NCBI RefSeq assembly: GCF_032586235.1
Contig: NZ_JAWHTD010000061.1
Coordinates: forward strand, 1-18,362
DNA from: Aestuariicoccus sp032586235
Lineage (GTDB): Bacteria > Pseudomonadota > Alphaproteobacteria > Rhodobacterales > Rhodobacteraceae
Length of the DNA: 18,362 nucleotides
Direction of reading: 5' to 3'
A program made the position numbers and the translations under genes. Shown here one piece after another: positions 7,012 to 15,219 of this stretch. The notes beneath the pieces are model-generated. The model worked only from the letters and a program-made list of their open reading frames with translations. It did not search any database and was not told the DNA's origin. Every line of letters begins with the position of its first letter. Within the stretch, counting starts at the first letter, position 1.

Positions 7012-8268
7012 ATGCAGGGCGGAGCCACATATGCAAAACCCGCACCGGGCAATGCGCTTCGAGGCGATGCGTCAGTACAGGCTCCGGCATTCACGCTGAT
7101 CCTGCTAAGTCTCGTCACGGGTTTCGTCGTCGTGATTGAACCCGCTCCAACCGATATGTTCTTCGCCCTCGGCTTCGGACTGCTGGTAATCGTGGCGGGC
7201 AGCAGGCTCTACGTCCCCCGGTCCCTGTATCTCGTCTACGGATTGTTACTCGCCTATGTCGTGCTCAGCGTCATATCACTCTACCAGGCGCATGTCGTCA
7301 CCTTCGGCCTGCGGTATTTTCTGATTACCCTCTACCTGCTGCTGATCCCGCCGGTGTTCGTGCATTTCAATGTGCTGTTCGGGCGTTCCGCGGCAGATCG
7401 CATGCAATGGGCCTTCATTCTCGGGGCAACCTTTTCGGCGATCGTCGGCCTGATGGCGCTGCTGCATGTCGCGCCGGGTCCGGCCACGCTGTATTTCAAA
7501 TCCGACGATGGCCTCCGCCTGTCGCCGCTCTTCAAGGATCCAAATGTCTTCGGCCCCTACATGTCGGCGGCTGGCCTGCTGCTTGTCAGCCGCATGTGTT
7601 GCCAGAGCGCCAGGCGACGCTTCATGGGGTTTGCCCTCGCGGGCTTCATCCTTCTGATGATGTTCTTGGCCTTTTCCCGTGGGGCCTGGATCAACAGTGC
7701 AATCGCCGCGGCGACATTCGTATTTGGCATGCTGGTGTTCGGACGCTCGTGGCGACAGATCAAGTGGGTCCTGATCCTGCTGCTGATTGCAAGCGTCGCG
7801 ATGTTGGTGGCCATGCCGTTGCTGCTCGATGAGCTTGGTCTGACCCAGTTCCTGGCCGATCGCGCCCGGTTGCAGGGCTACGACGACCACCGTTTCGAAA
7901 ACTGGGAAAACGCCTTCGGCGTGATCGTCGCCGAGCCTCTGGGCATCGGCCCGGGTCACTATGTCGGCCGAAATGATTTTGCCCAAAGCGCCTTCGATCT
8001 GGCAACGCACAACCTCTACCTAAAGGTCGCCGTCGAAAACGGCTGGCTCAGCTTCCTGAGCTTCTTTGGCGCGATCGGCTGCATTTTGGCAATGCTGCTT
8101 GGGTCTTTCTTCAGACGCGATGCGCGGCTGCCGATCCGGATCATGATTTTCGCGATCATCCTCGGGCAACTCGCCAATAGCCTAGCGGTGGATTCGCTGC
8201 ATTGGCGGCACCTGTTCGTCCTGCTTGGCTTCGCCTGCGGCGAGATCGCACTATTCCGGCGCGCTTGA
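7012..8268 (+). CDS. Wzy/WaaL-type O-antigen ligase or polysaccharide polymerase
   Basis: A 418-residue, very hydrophobic protein with roughly ten to twelve membrane segments. It carries the O-antigen ligase/polymerase family (PF04932) features: DPNVFGPYM at about residues 178-186, and late in the protein a periplasmic loop (about 285-335) ending in ATHNLYLKVAVENGW (about 330-344). The His-Asn-Leu-Tyr signature is typical of these enzymes. It starts three bases after the stop codon of the co-polymerase gene, so the two are very likely co-transcribed. With Wzx and Wzc-like partners here, polymerisation of the exopolysaccharide repeat at the periplasmic face is the likelier role, but a ligase cannot be excluded. 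The gene ends 6 bases from the stop codon of the convergent operon. Confidence 0.85.
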   Translation: MQGGATYAKPAPGNALRGDASVQAPAFTLILLSLVTGFVVVIEPAPTDMFFALGFGLLVIVAGSRLYVPRSLYLVYGLLLAYVVLSVISLYQAHVVTFGLRYFLITLYLLLIPPVFVHFNVLFGRSAADRMQWAFILGATFSAIVGLMALLHVAPGPATLYFKSDDGLRLSPLFKDPNVFGPYMSAAGLLLVSRMCCQSARRRFMGFALAGFILLMMFLAFSRGAWINSAIAAATFVFGMLVFGRSWRQIKWVLILLLIASVAMLVAMPLLLDELGLTQFLADRARLQGYDDHRFENWENAFGVIVAEPLGIGPGHYVGRNDFAQSAFDLATHNLYLKVAVENGWLSFLSFFGAIGCILAMLLGSFFRRDARLPIRIMIFAIILGQLANSLAVDSLHWRHLFVLLGFACGEIALFRRA

Positions 8269-8274
8269 GGCGCT

Positions 8275-9744
8275 TCAGCGGTTGCGGGACTGAAGCCGGT
8301 CCCGCAGCATCTTGACCTGCTCCTTGACACCCATCGCCACAAGCAATGCAATTAGCCGGTGGCGAAGGCGTGACCGGGCAAAGCGCAGCGCGTAGATCAA
8401 CCCGTTGATCCGTCTTGTCCCGGGCCGCGAGTCAAGCAGCATCGCGATCTGCGCCAGATCCTCGGAATCGCGGCCCGCCATGCGCGACGCTTTCATGGCC
8501 GCGATCTGTGGCAGGCTGACAAAGCGCATGCCCCAGAAATGAAAGTGTTTCTCGGGGTCGTACATCAGGTCCCCGATCAAGGCGCCGTGCCTTTGCGTGT
8601 CGTGCCACTCGAACGCCTCCGACGGCGCACCGGACTCTGGTGCGAGGTAGTCGATATCCGACGGCGCACGCAGACCGAAAAGCCCCATCACCATCCCGCT
8701 GTCGATAACTGCGTCGTCCGGGCTTTGTCCCGCGTCGCGCAGGTATAACGCGAGGTCGAGCGCCATCGTCCGGACCTGCGGAAAACGGGCAGGCTGCGCA
8801 TGTTCCAGCGCGAAGACGCTTTGTTGGTTGAAAAGCATGCGAGCCAGCATGACGGCCTCTTCATGCGTGTCCGTGATATGGATCGAATGCTTGCCGATCC
8901 CGAAAAGCGCGCGCACCCGATCCTTCTCGGCGATCAGGTCCATTCCGGGGGCGCGGTCGAACACCAGCGCACGCAACGGCTGGGTCCCGGCAAAGCAGGG
9001 AATGAGCTTTGCGTCGATCCCGGGGAAATCCTCCTCGGGCGTGCCCAGCCACGGCTCGTTCGCGTAGACATGCGCCAGCAGGTTCCGCGCACCGCGCGCC
9101 GACAGTTTTAGGTCCTTTCGGTAGGCAAAGCCGCCGAGTATATCCTCGACCGCACCCTCGCGCCGCCCGGCGGCCGGCCAAAGCAACGCGATCGCCGCCT
9201 GCGGCGCGTGGCGGACATAGGCGATGGCCGCAGCGTCGAGGTCTTCCTGCGTCATTCCCCGCGCCTGAAAAAACCGCCAATCATAGCGGACCGGATCCAG
9301 GCCGGTCTCGACCCCGGTCAGCCCCATCCCTAACTGCATGGCGGCGGCACATCTGTGTGCGCCGTTTAGGATCGACCCGTCGCTGGCAAGCGGTACTAGG
9401 CTTCGCTCGGGATCGAAGCCGTTTTCCTGCAGGTCCGCTAGGATCTCGTCAAAGCCGGTCACAAACGCGTCGAGATCAGTTTTTTGATCATTCCCGGGCT
9501 CAGACATCTCACCCAGCGAAAACGCTCGGATGTGCGACGAGTAAAGCCCGCGCAAAAATTCCGATCCGCCCACCTCGCGCCCGTCGAGATAGCCAAGCTT
9601 GAACGCCAGGTCGAAGCGATTGTGATGCAGACCGGGCGTGAAGCGCCGCAGGGCAAACCCCTCGCGTCGCTCCTTCATGCGGTCGAGGAGAAAGGGTTCA
9701 AGGCGGTCGGCCAACTGAGCCTTTGTAAGGCGCGCTCCGGTCAT
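8275..9744 (-). CDS. ParB-like plus nucleotidyltransferase-like protein of a polysaccharide operon
   Basis: A 489-residue soluble protein that I cannot place in a named family. Residues about 108-140 contain DGSILNGAHRCAAAMQLG, which resembles the nucleotide-binding G-x-HR motif of the ParB/sulfiredoxin fold. Residues about 346-367 read SGMVMGLFGLRAPSDIDYL, close to the hG[GS]...[DE]h[DE]h signature of nucleotidyltransferases. Residues about 406-437 (MRFVSLPQIAAMKASR, then EDLAQIAMLL) resemble the helical K-x(n)-D region that follows in MNT/AbiEii-like enzymes. The last 45 residues are basic. It is the last gene of the minus-strand operon, its ATG overlapping the stop of the glycosyltransferase gene (ATGA). 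Inferred role: an ATP- or nucleotide-using step in glycan modification. The reaction is unknown. Confidence 0.8.
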   Translation of the reverse strand: MTGARLTKAQLADRLEPFLLDRMKERREGFALRRFTPGLHHNRFDLAFKLGYLDGREVGGSEFLRGLYSSHIRAFSLGEMSEPGNDQKTDLDAFVTGFDEILADLQENGFDPERSLVPLASDGSILNGAHRCAAAMQLGMGLTGVETGLDPVRYDWRFFQARGMTQEDLDAAAIAYVRHAPQAAIALLWPAAGRREGAVEDILGGFAYRKDLKLSARGARNLLAHVYANEPWLGTPEEDFPGIDAKLIPCFAGTQPLRALVFDRAPGMDLIAEKDRVRALFGIGKHSIHITDTHEEAVMLARMLFNQQSVFALEHAQPARFPQVRTMALDLALYLRDAGQSPDDAVIDSGMVMGLFGLRAPSDIDYLAPESGAPSEAFEWHDTQRHGALIGDLMYDPEKHFHFWGMRFVSLPQIAAMKASRMAGRDSEDLAQIAMLLDSRPGTRRINGLIYALRFARSRLRHRLIALLVAMGVKEQVKMLRDRLQSRNR

Positions 9745-10856
9745 GTCGTCTCCGCTCGCCCGCCGTCGTGCCGCGCCAGTTCGGCAAGCCGGTCGGCGAC
9801 CGTCGAAAATAGCTTGGCAGCGTCGAAATGTGCCTCGGCCCGTGCCCGCGCCGCCCTTTTCATGCCTGCACGGCGCTCCGGGTCGTCGATCAGCATGCGC
9901 AGCGCGGAAACATAGCCCCCGGGCTCCCCCGGGCGCACCAGAAGACCTGTTTCCCCGTCGACGATCTGGTCTGGAATCCCGCCGATGTCGCTCGCCACTG
10001 CCGGAAGGCCAGCGGCAGCGGCTTCGGCCAGGACCTGTGGCGACATGTCGAGCGCCGTCGGTAGACAGAATATGTCCATCCTCGGCAGGATTTTTCCGAA
10101 CAGGTGTTCCTGCGGCAGGGGGCCATGCGCGGTCACGTGAGGACCCGACACACGTGCCGCCGGATCATGCGAGACGATGTGCAGGTGACAGGTTCCTGCG
10201 AGCGGTCCTTGCACCCACGATACGAGTTCCGGCCCGCCTTTCCGCTGAAAATCATTGCCGACAAAGACGATGTTGACAGGTCCATCGTGCGCGAGGGGCG
10301 GATGGAACAACGAAAGGTCGACTGCGGGTGGAATGATCGTGATCCGCTCCGAGGCGACCCCGCTATCGCCTTCGAGCGACCTTGCCGCCCAGTGGCTCAT
10401 CGGGAATAGATGCCGCGCCGCGTGAAAAAGCGCGTTCTCACGTCGGCATTCCACCTCTGACCACAAGCGCCGTTCCTTCAACGCATTGATATTCTCGCGG
10501 GTGCAATCGAGCGCTGCCGTTACGGCAGGACCATCATTCGTCGCCCCCAGGGCAGCCGACGGCCAATGCGCGGCGAAATGCACGAGATCGGGGCGATGGC
10601 GCCGAACAGCCGCGCGAATATCTGCCCCTAGGTAGCCGCGATATGCCGTGATCGGGTCGAACCGCCGGATGACCTCGGTCCAGCCGCGCCCGTCATGGCG
10701 CTTGACCGGCAGAGTGCTCAGCGAATTCGGGCGGCGCCAGAGTACCGACAGCTCGATGTCATCGCGTGCACTCAGCACTGTTTCCAGCCGCCTGGAATAG
10801 GTCTTCCAACCCAAGATCCCGTTGGCCACGAAAAGCAGGCGCGGTCTCTCAGCCAT
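9741..10856 (-). CDS. GT4-family glycosyltransferase
   Basis: A 371-residue GT-B fold enzyme. The N-terminal half begins RPRLLFVANGILGWKTYSRR. The C-terminal nucleotide-sugar domain has VFVGNDFQRKGG (197-208), with the Arg-Lys pair expected to hold donor phosphates. The region 267-298 has DMSPQVLAEAAAAGLPAVAS followed by GGIP, containing the conserved E278 of the EX7E-like motif. It is expected to add a sugar to the lipid-linked repeat unit at the cytoplasmic face of the membrane. Its ATG lies inside the end of the ATP-grasp gene (8-bp overlap) and its stop overlaps the next start by 4 bp, so translation is probably coupled. Donor and acceptor cannot be predicted. Confidence 0.9.
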   Translation of the reverse strand: MAERPRLLFVANGILGWKTYSRRLETVLSARDDIELSVLWRRPNSLSTLPVKRHDGRGWTEVIRRFDPITAYRGYLGADIRAAVRRHRPDLVHFAAHWPSAALGATNDGPAVTAALDCTRENINALKERRLWSEVECRRENALFHAARHLFPMSHWAARSLEGDSGVASERITIIPPAVDLSLFHPPLAHDGPVNIVFVGNDFQRKGGPELVSWVQGPLAGTCHLHIVSHDPAARVSGPHVTAHGPLPQEHLFGKILPRMDIFCLPTALDMSPQVLAEAAAAGLPAVASDIGGIPDQIVDGETGLLVRPGEPGGYVSALRMLIDDPERRAGMKRAARARAEAHFDAAKLFSTVADRLAELARHDGGRAETT

Positions 10857-11892
10857 CGGCGGAGGCCTCCCACCCTAGATCAGCGAAACAGGGGCCCTGC
10901 GTCGCTTCGGCAAAGCTCACGACGCCGCCTTCCCACTCCAGCAGTTGCACCGCGCCCGACGCATCGACCACCACGTCCCAGCACAGATACCGCGCGAAAG
11001 GTACCTTTCGGTGCATCGCCAGAACCGCCCCCGTGCAGGCGGCGATATTCTCGAGACGATGCCCCTCGAACGCCCTCCCGGTGTCCGGATGGGCGGTCAT
11101 CGGCCGCCAATCGGCGAGGAATCCTTCGGTCGAGAGTGATCCGGTCGCCCAGTCCACCGGCACCCGCACCTGGCTAGCGGCAACGACATGTGTTTCGCGT
11201 GCGCGGCCAAGCTTGAGATAGGCCGTCCGGACCTCCGGCGTGCCGTCGGTCTGCAACACCGTGCCGATGCGCAGTGTCGCCAGCGCCCTGGTTCCGAACT
11301 CCGCGAAACTCTCGTGCGGCCGGATCAGAGGCTGAAGAACGCCATTGCCAAGCGCGCCAAGGTCGAGACCGTCAAGCTCTCGCACCTCGAGAAACCGGAT
11401 CCCCTTCCCAAAAGCCGAATGATCTGGCTTGAAAACGAAACGTTCCGCGATCTCGCGCAGTTCGGCCGCGCGCATGGTCGTGCCGTCGGGCCGCATCATC
11501 CGGCCATTCACCACGAATGCTGCATCTGGTACCCATTCGGTTCCCAGCAATCGCGTGTTCGCGGCTCGGAACTCGGCCATTCGGTGATAAAGGCCATTGA
11601 TCCGCGGGCGGACCTTCTCATGGTAATAGGTCTCCGGGAACCATCCCTCGCGAAACACCCTCTGGCATTCGGCGTAAAGCTGCAACCATTCCGCATGATG
11701 CTCCGAGCCCAGCACGTCGCGCGCATAGGCTTGGGCGTTCGCGGCGAACTTTGGATTGAGCCCGCCACGCGCCCGCCCAAGCGCCGCGAGGCCCGCCCGC
11801 GCTTCCGCCCGGCTACGGCGGGTTAGGCGCATCAGCTCAGCGCGGGCAATGCCCGCTTTCAATGCGGCCTTGAGATCGCGTGTCGTGTTCAT
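10849..11892 (-). CDS. Sugar-transfer-associated ATP-grasp enzyme
   Basis: A 347-residue protein resembling the sugar-transfer-associated ATP-grasp family (PF14397). Nucleotide-binding segments are visible at 152-170 (FVFKPDHSAFGKGIRFLEV) and about 204-212 (LATLRIGTV). The metal-binding region at 302-323 reads YLCWDVVVDASG then LLEWEGG. The last place usually carries E-x-N in ATP-grasp proteins; here it is E319-W-E321. ATP-grasp enzymes form carboxylate-amine or similar bonds through an acyl-phosphate, so it may attach an amino acid or other acid to the glycan. That is inference. The ATG at 11892-11890 overlaps the flippase stop as ATGA. The open frame extends upstream to 12219, but that part is antisense to the membrane segments of the flippase frame and is not expected to be translated. 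Confidence 0.85.
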   Translation of the reverse strand: MNTTRDLKAALKAGIARAELMRLTRRSRAEARAGLAALGRARGGLNPKFAANAQAYARDVLGSEHHAEWLQLYAECQRVFREGWFPETYYHEKVRPRINGLYHRMAEFRAANTRLLGTEWVPDAAFVVNGRMMRPDGTTMRAAELREIAERFVFKPDHSAFGKGIRFLEVRELDGLDLGALGNGVLQPLIRPHESFAEFGTRALATLRIGTVLQTDGTPEVRTAYLKLGRARETHVVAASQVRVPVDWATGSLSTEGFLADWRPMTAHPDTGRAFEGHRLENIAACTGAVLAMHRKVPFARYLCWDVVVDASGAVQLLEWEGGVVSFAEATQGPCFADLGWEASADG

Positions 11893-13139
11893 ACCGATGC
11901 CCTGGGCATGTTCCTGATCACGAAGCCAAGCATCACAATGTTCAAACCGGTCTGTGTCGCGGCCAGGGCAACCAGCGCCCAGGCTGCGCCGAATGCGCCA
12001 AGGTCGGGGATCATGACGACCGAGGCGACGCCCGCGACGGAAAAAACCGCAACAGCGGTCACCAGTCTGCGACGGAACGACTGGCTCGCATTGATCGCCG
12101 CCGCGAAGGGGGCTCCGGCGATGGAAATGGCGGTTCCCAGCATGATCAGGGTGAAAAGCTCGCCTTGGCGATATTCCTGTCCGAACACGAGCCCCAACAG
12201 CGGCTCTCCGATACTCCACGCGACGACCACCGCTACCACGCCAAGCCCGGTGGAGGTCAGCGCCAGCCGCTTCGCAAGGCTCATGTAGCCGGTACGATCA
12301 CCGTTGCGGTAATGCCGCCGCAGCCGTGGCGCCGCGGCTCCGCCAATGGTGTTGGCGACCATGGACAGCGCCGAATGCACGTAGGCCAGCGCGCCGAAGA
12401 CGCCGACCGTGGCCAAATCGGTATGCCATTCCAGCACGATCGGTGGCGCGCTGATCGCACCACGGGTCAGCCAGAGCGCGATACCGATGGGCATCACCCA
12501 CCAGGCAAGCCGCAGGATTTTTCGCAGATCGACCTGGCGCAGCTCGGACATCCGGGTCCGCGCGCCGATCCGGTCAAGAAGCCTCCGATCGATTGCGAAA
12601 TACCCGACCGCCATCATCACCGCCTCGGCCACTAGCGACAGGGGTAGGTTGCGCGTCGCCCAGAAGGCCACGAGGAACGCGACGAAGGCCGAAATCCCGC
12701 GTGCGCTGTTGGAAAACGCCTCGTAGTCCATCCGCTCCGCGCGCTGGAAAATGCCGTGGTTCAGGCTCATCTGCGCTCCGGCGGCCTTGACCAGCACGAA
12801 CCCGAAGACCGTGACAACGACGAGCATCTGCGCATCGCGATAGAAAATCGCCACCACGAGCATTGTCAGCGCCGCCGCGACCGCGCTGCCGAGAAGCCGC
12901 AGCGCCACGTAGTCGACGCGAGTGAAATCGTCGAGATCGTCAACGGCGTGCACGTCGCGCATGCCCATGGAGGTCAAGAAGAAGAGCGGCGTCACGATGG
13001 ACGACGCCAGCGTCAGTGCGCCGACATCCTCCGCTTTGCCAAGCTGCGCGACCGCAGCGAGAATCCCGAATTGCGTCAGTGCATAAACGATCCGACCCAG
13101 AAGGGCGAAGCTGATATTGCGCTTGAGAGACAAAGACAT
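11889..13139 (-). CDS. Wzx-type polysaccharide flippase
   Basis: A 416-residue integral membrane protein of the polysaccharide biosynthesis/MOP exporter type, with about twelve predicted hydrophobic segments. The N-terminus MSLSLKRNISFALLGRIVYA is typical of Wzx proteins, and a basic linker (about 190-215) divides the two halves. It is expected to move the undecaprenyl-linked repeat unit across the inner membrane for the polymerase. The frame is open to 13262, but the first 41 residues of the longer form do not resemble a flippase, so the ATG at 13139 is preferred. It is the first gene of the four-gene minus-strand operon. Its promoter should lie between 13140 and about 13420, close to the left end of the IS6-type element. 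Confidence 0.9.
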   Translation of the reverse strand: MSLSLKRNISFALLGRIVYALTQFGILAAVAQLGKAEDVGALTLASSIVTPLFFLTSMGMRDVHAVDDLDDFTRVDYVALRLLGSAVAAALTMLVVAIFYRDAQMLVVVTVFGFVLVKAAGAQMSLNHGIFQRAERMDYEAFSNSARGISAFVAFLVAFWATRNLPLSLVAEAVMMAVGYFAIDRRLLDRIGARTRMSELRQVDLRKILRLAWWVMPIGIALWLTRGAISAPPIVLEWHTDLATVGVFGALAYVHSALSMVANTIGGAAAPRLRRHYRNGDRTGYMSLAKRLALTSTGLGVVAVVVAWSIGEPLLGLVFGQEYRQGELFTLIMLGTAISIAGAPFAAAINASQSFRRRLVTAVAVFSVAGVASVVMIPDLGAFGAAWALVALAATQTGLNIVMLGFVIRNMPRASV

Positions 13140-13330
13140 GCCGGGAAACCCCGATCCTTTACTTGGAAAGACGACGATCGTCAGCGCCTGCTGATGCACG
13201 CTCCCGCGTGCGCGTCGTTCCGAGGTTACGCACCGACCGAAATCACAAAACCCGCAAGACACGCTATGACCATTCGCAACCGAAGATCAAGTGGCGAGGG
13301 GGCGCCCGGGCGGCTGCGGGACAACGTGGC

Positions 13331-13390
13331 CGGGTCATGTCAGAGGAACTTTTCTTGAGGCGGGTTTTGTCAGAAGGATGGTCCTTGAGG
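13331..13390. repeat. Two tandem 30-bp imperfect repeats at the left of the IS6 element
   Basis: Units 13331-13360 and 13361-13390 match at about 22 of 30 positions. Both start CGGGT, share TGTCAGA and end CTTGAGG. A third, weaker copy may follow at 13391-13420, sharing CGGG and GTC and running into the transposase start. They are likely transposase-binding or promoter repeats of the element. Confidence 0.6.
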
Positions 13391-13419
13391 CGGGGCAGGT
13401 CGCTGGTTAGCTTCCGGAT

Positions 13420-14127
13420 ATGACCAAACCCACCAAGTTCAAGGGTTTCCGCAGCAGCCCCGAAATCATCCGCCTCGCTGTGATGATGTATGTTCGTTTT
13501 CCGCTGTCGCTGCGGAACGTGGAGGATCTGCTGCATGAACGCGGCATCGACGTCAGCTACGAGGCAGTGCGGTTCTGGTGGCACCGGTTCGGGCCAATGT
13601 TCGCCGCGGAGATCCGCCGGAAACGCGCCGAGCGATTGCGCTCCTGGCCGCAAAGGCGATGGCACCTGGACGAGATGTTCGTGAAGATCAATGGCGAACG
13701 CCATTACTTGTGGCGGGCCGTCGATCACGAAGGCGAGGTGCTTGAAAGCTATGTCACTAAGACGAGGGATAGGAAGGCGGCGTTGAGGTTCCTAAGGAAA
13801 TCAATGAAGCGTTATGGTCGACCGGCCGTCATCGTGACCGATAAACTCCGATCATATGGTGCAGCGTTGAGGGATATCGGCATGGCGGATCGGCAGGAAA
13901 CGGGTCGCTGGCTCAACAACAGGGCGGAGAATTCCCACTTGCCATTCCGACGACGAGAACAGGCAATGCAGCGCTTCCGCCGGATGCGAAGTTTGCAGAT
14001 GTTCGCCTCAGTCCACGCCTCGGTCTTCAACCATTTCAACTCGGAGCGCAGCCTCTCCTCCAGAGCCATCTTCAAGCAGAACCGCGCCGCCGCTCTCGCT
14101 GAGTGGCGCGGCCTTTGTGTGACATAA
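13420..14127 (+). CDS. IS6-family DDE transposase
   Basis: A 235-residue, full-length IS6/IS26-type transposase. The N-terminal helix-turn-helix region is at about residues 20-55. The catalytic triad is visible: D84 in WHLDEMFVKING, D141 in VIVTDKLRSYGAAL, and E170 in NNRAENSHLPFRRRE, with the spacing expected for this family. No frameshift or stop is seen, so it may be active. IS6 elements move by replicative transposition or by homology-linked cointegration, which often brings adjacent DNA with them. It separates the polysaccharide operon from the accessory genes to the right. The start at 13420 has only a weak ribosome binding site. Confidence 0.93.
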   Translation: MTKPTKFKGFRSSPEIIRLAVMMYVRFPLSLRNVEDLLHERGIDVSYEAVRFWWHRFGPMFAAEIRRKRAERLRSWPQRRWHLDEMFVKINGERHYLWRAVDHEGEVLESYVTKTRDRKAALRFLRKSMKRYGRPAVIVTDKLRSYGAALRDIGMADRQETGRWLNNRAENSHLPFRRREQAMQRFRRMRSLQMFASVHASVFNHFNSERSLSSRAIFKQNRAAALAEWRGLCVT

Positions 14128-14146
14128 GGGACAGGTCTACTGTCCC
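14128..14146. repeat. Short hairpin directly after the transposase stop
   Basis: GGGACAG (14128-14134) and CTGTCCC (14140-14146) are perfect reverse complements around a 5-base loop. No T-run follows. It may be a protective hairpin at the element border that blocks read-through, or part of the right end of the IS. Confidence 0.5.
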
Positions 14147-14217
14147 TGTGGAGACTAGTTCGAATTAGCCTGCTAGCACCACCTGACCCACGGATTAGTG
14201 AAGCGAAGGTGCTGGAC

Positions 14218-15219
14218 ATGAAGCGTTCACCGACCATGCTTTACGGCATGAAAAGACGTGGATTTCTTATACTCTCTTGCGCGACGTTGGCTGCGCCGGC
14301 CGTACTGCGCGCGCAAGTCTTTGATTTGCGCACCGCCATCGAGGCGCTGCCGCAATTGCATTCCTTGCAGGTGCTTCGGAATGACGAACTCATCTTTGCC
14401 GAAGCGCCGCGTGGGCCGGGCCTGAACCGCTTTGCGAACATCAAGTCCTGCTCGAAGAGTATAGTGGCCTTGCTTTTGGGCGCAGCGATAGACAGAGACG
14501 AAGTCGCGTCGGTCAATATGCCCTTGGGTGAAGTGGCCCCGCGCCTTCTGCCGCGTGATGCAACTGACGGTGCGGCGGGGATCACGCTCGAGGATCTGGT
14601 GACGTTGCGCGCAGGGCTCGAACGGACCTCGGGCGCGAATTACGGCGGCTGGGTCAGTTCGCGCAACTGGCTTGCCGATGCACTGAGCCGCCCGATGGTG
14701 GCCGAGCCCGGAACGCGGATGCTCTATTCGACCGGGTCGACGCATATCCTTGGCGCGGTGCTGGCCGAGGCGACGGGTATGAGCTTACTTGCGCAAGCTC
14801 GGCAACGCCTTGGCGCGCCGCTCGGAATAGATATCCCGCCATGGACGAGCGATCCGCAGGGGTATTTCCTCGGTGGAAACGAAATGGCATTGCGACCATC
14901 TGCCATGCTGAAGATCGCGAAGCTCATGCGCGATGGTGGCGTCTTCAACGGCGAACAGGTGGTGTCGCGTGACTGGGTCGATGCGTCGATGGTCGTGCGT
15001 GCGAATTCTCCCTGGTCGGGAATGGGCTATGGTTACGGCTGGTTCCTGACGCGCTCCGGCTACGTCCTGGCGCGCGGCTACGGCGGACAAGTGATAGCGG
15101 CGCATCCGGGACGCAGGCTTGCAGTGGCGATTACGTCGGATCCGACGAGGCCGGCGCGCTCAGGCGGATATTTCGGTGACTTGCTGAACCTGCTTGAAGG
15201 CCCCATTCTGGAGGCCTGA
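14218..15219 (+). CDS. Tat-exported beta-lactamase-fold serine hydrolase
   Basis: A 333-residue protein of the beta-lactamase/class C-like serine hydrolase family (PF00144). The N-terminus contains KRRGFLILSCATLAAPAVLR, a twin-arginine signal with a likely cleavage after the Ala-rich stretch. The S-x-x-K nucleophile motif is SCSK (residues 77-80), and the Tyr motif is YST (about 170-172). A GYGGQ near residue 285 stands in for the KTG box. Such proteins are usually periplasmic esterases or D-amino-acid/peptide hydrolases, rather than drug-resistance enzymes. The start at 14218 follows GAAGG (14205-14209) at good spacing. An ATG at 14248, directly at the Arg-Arg motif, would give a signal of standard length, and both are possible. 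The gene stands alone beside the IS6 element. Confidence 0.85.
   Translation: MKRSPTMLYGMKRRGFLILSCATLAAPAVLRAQVFDLRTAIEALPQLHSLQVLRNDELIFAEAPRGPGLNRFANIKSCSKSIVALLLGAAIDRDEVASVNMPLGEVAPRLLPRDATDGAAGITLEDLVTLRAGLERTSGANYGGWVSSRNWLADALSRPMVAEPGTRMLYSTGSTHILGAVLAEATGMSLLAQARQRLGAPLGIDIPPWTSDPQGYFLGGNEMALRPSAMLKIAKLMRDGGVFNGEQVVSRDWVDASMVVRANSPWSGMGYGYGWFLTRSGYVLARGYGGQVIAAHPGRRLAVAITSDPTRPARSGGYFGDLLNLLEGPILEA

Larger units (their letters stand above)
13331..14146 (+). mobile_element. IS6-family insertion sequence (ends uncertain)
   Basis: The element is defined by the full-length IS6-type transposase gene at 13420-14127. Possible ends: TCATGTCAGA at 13335-13344 on the left, and the reverse complement of TTATGTCACA at 14118-14127 on the right, which agree at eight of ten positions. 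A 7-bp hairpin, GGGACAG/CTGTCCC (14128-14146), follows the right side. No matching 8-bp target duplication was found around the tested ends. The element sits 190-200 bases upstream of the flippase start and may affect its expression. Confidence 0.6.

Noticed and set aside
7276..8010. 244-codon minus-strand frame inside the polymerase gene
   Set aside because: It is the complement of a strongly hydrophobic membrane protein, which gives an artificial Glu/Gln/His-rich sequence.
11893..12219. Upstream extension of the ATP-grasp frame
   Set aside because: It lies opposite a different frame of the same strand that encodes flippase membrane helices. The ATGA overlap at 11889-11892 fits normal operon coupling.
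13140..13262. Longer flippase start
   Set aside because: The extra 41 residues are cysteine- and arginine-rich and do not resemble a flippase N-terminus, while the shorter form begins in the typical way.
13310..14154. 8-bp target duplication around the IS6 element
   Set aside because: Bases next to the tested ends (13310-13317 and 14147-14154) do not match, so no duplication is claimed.
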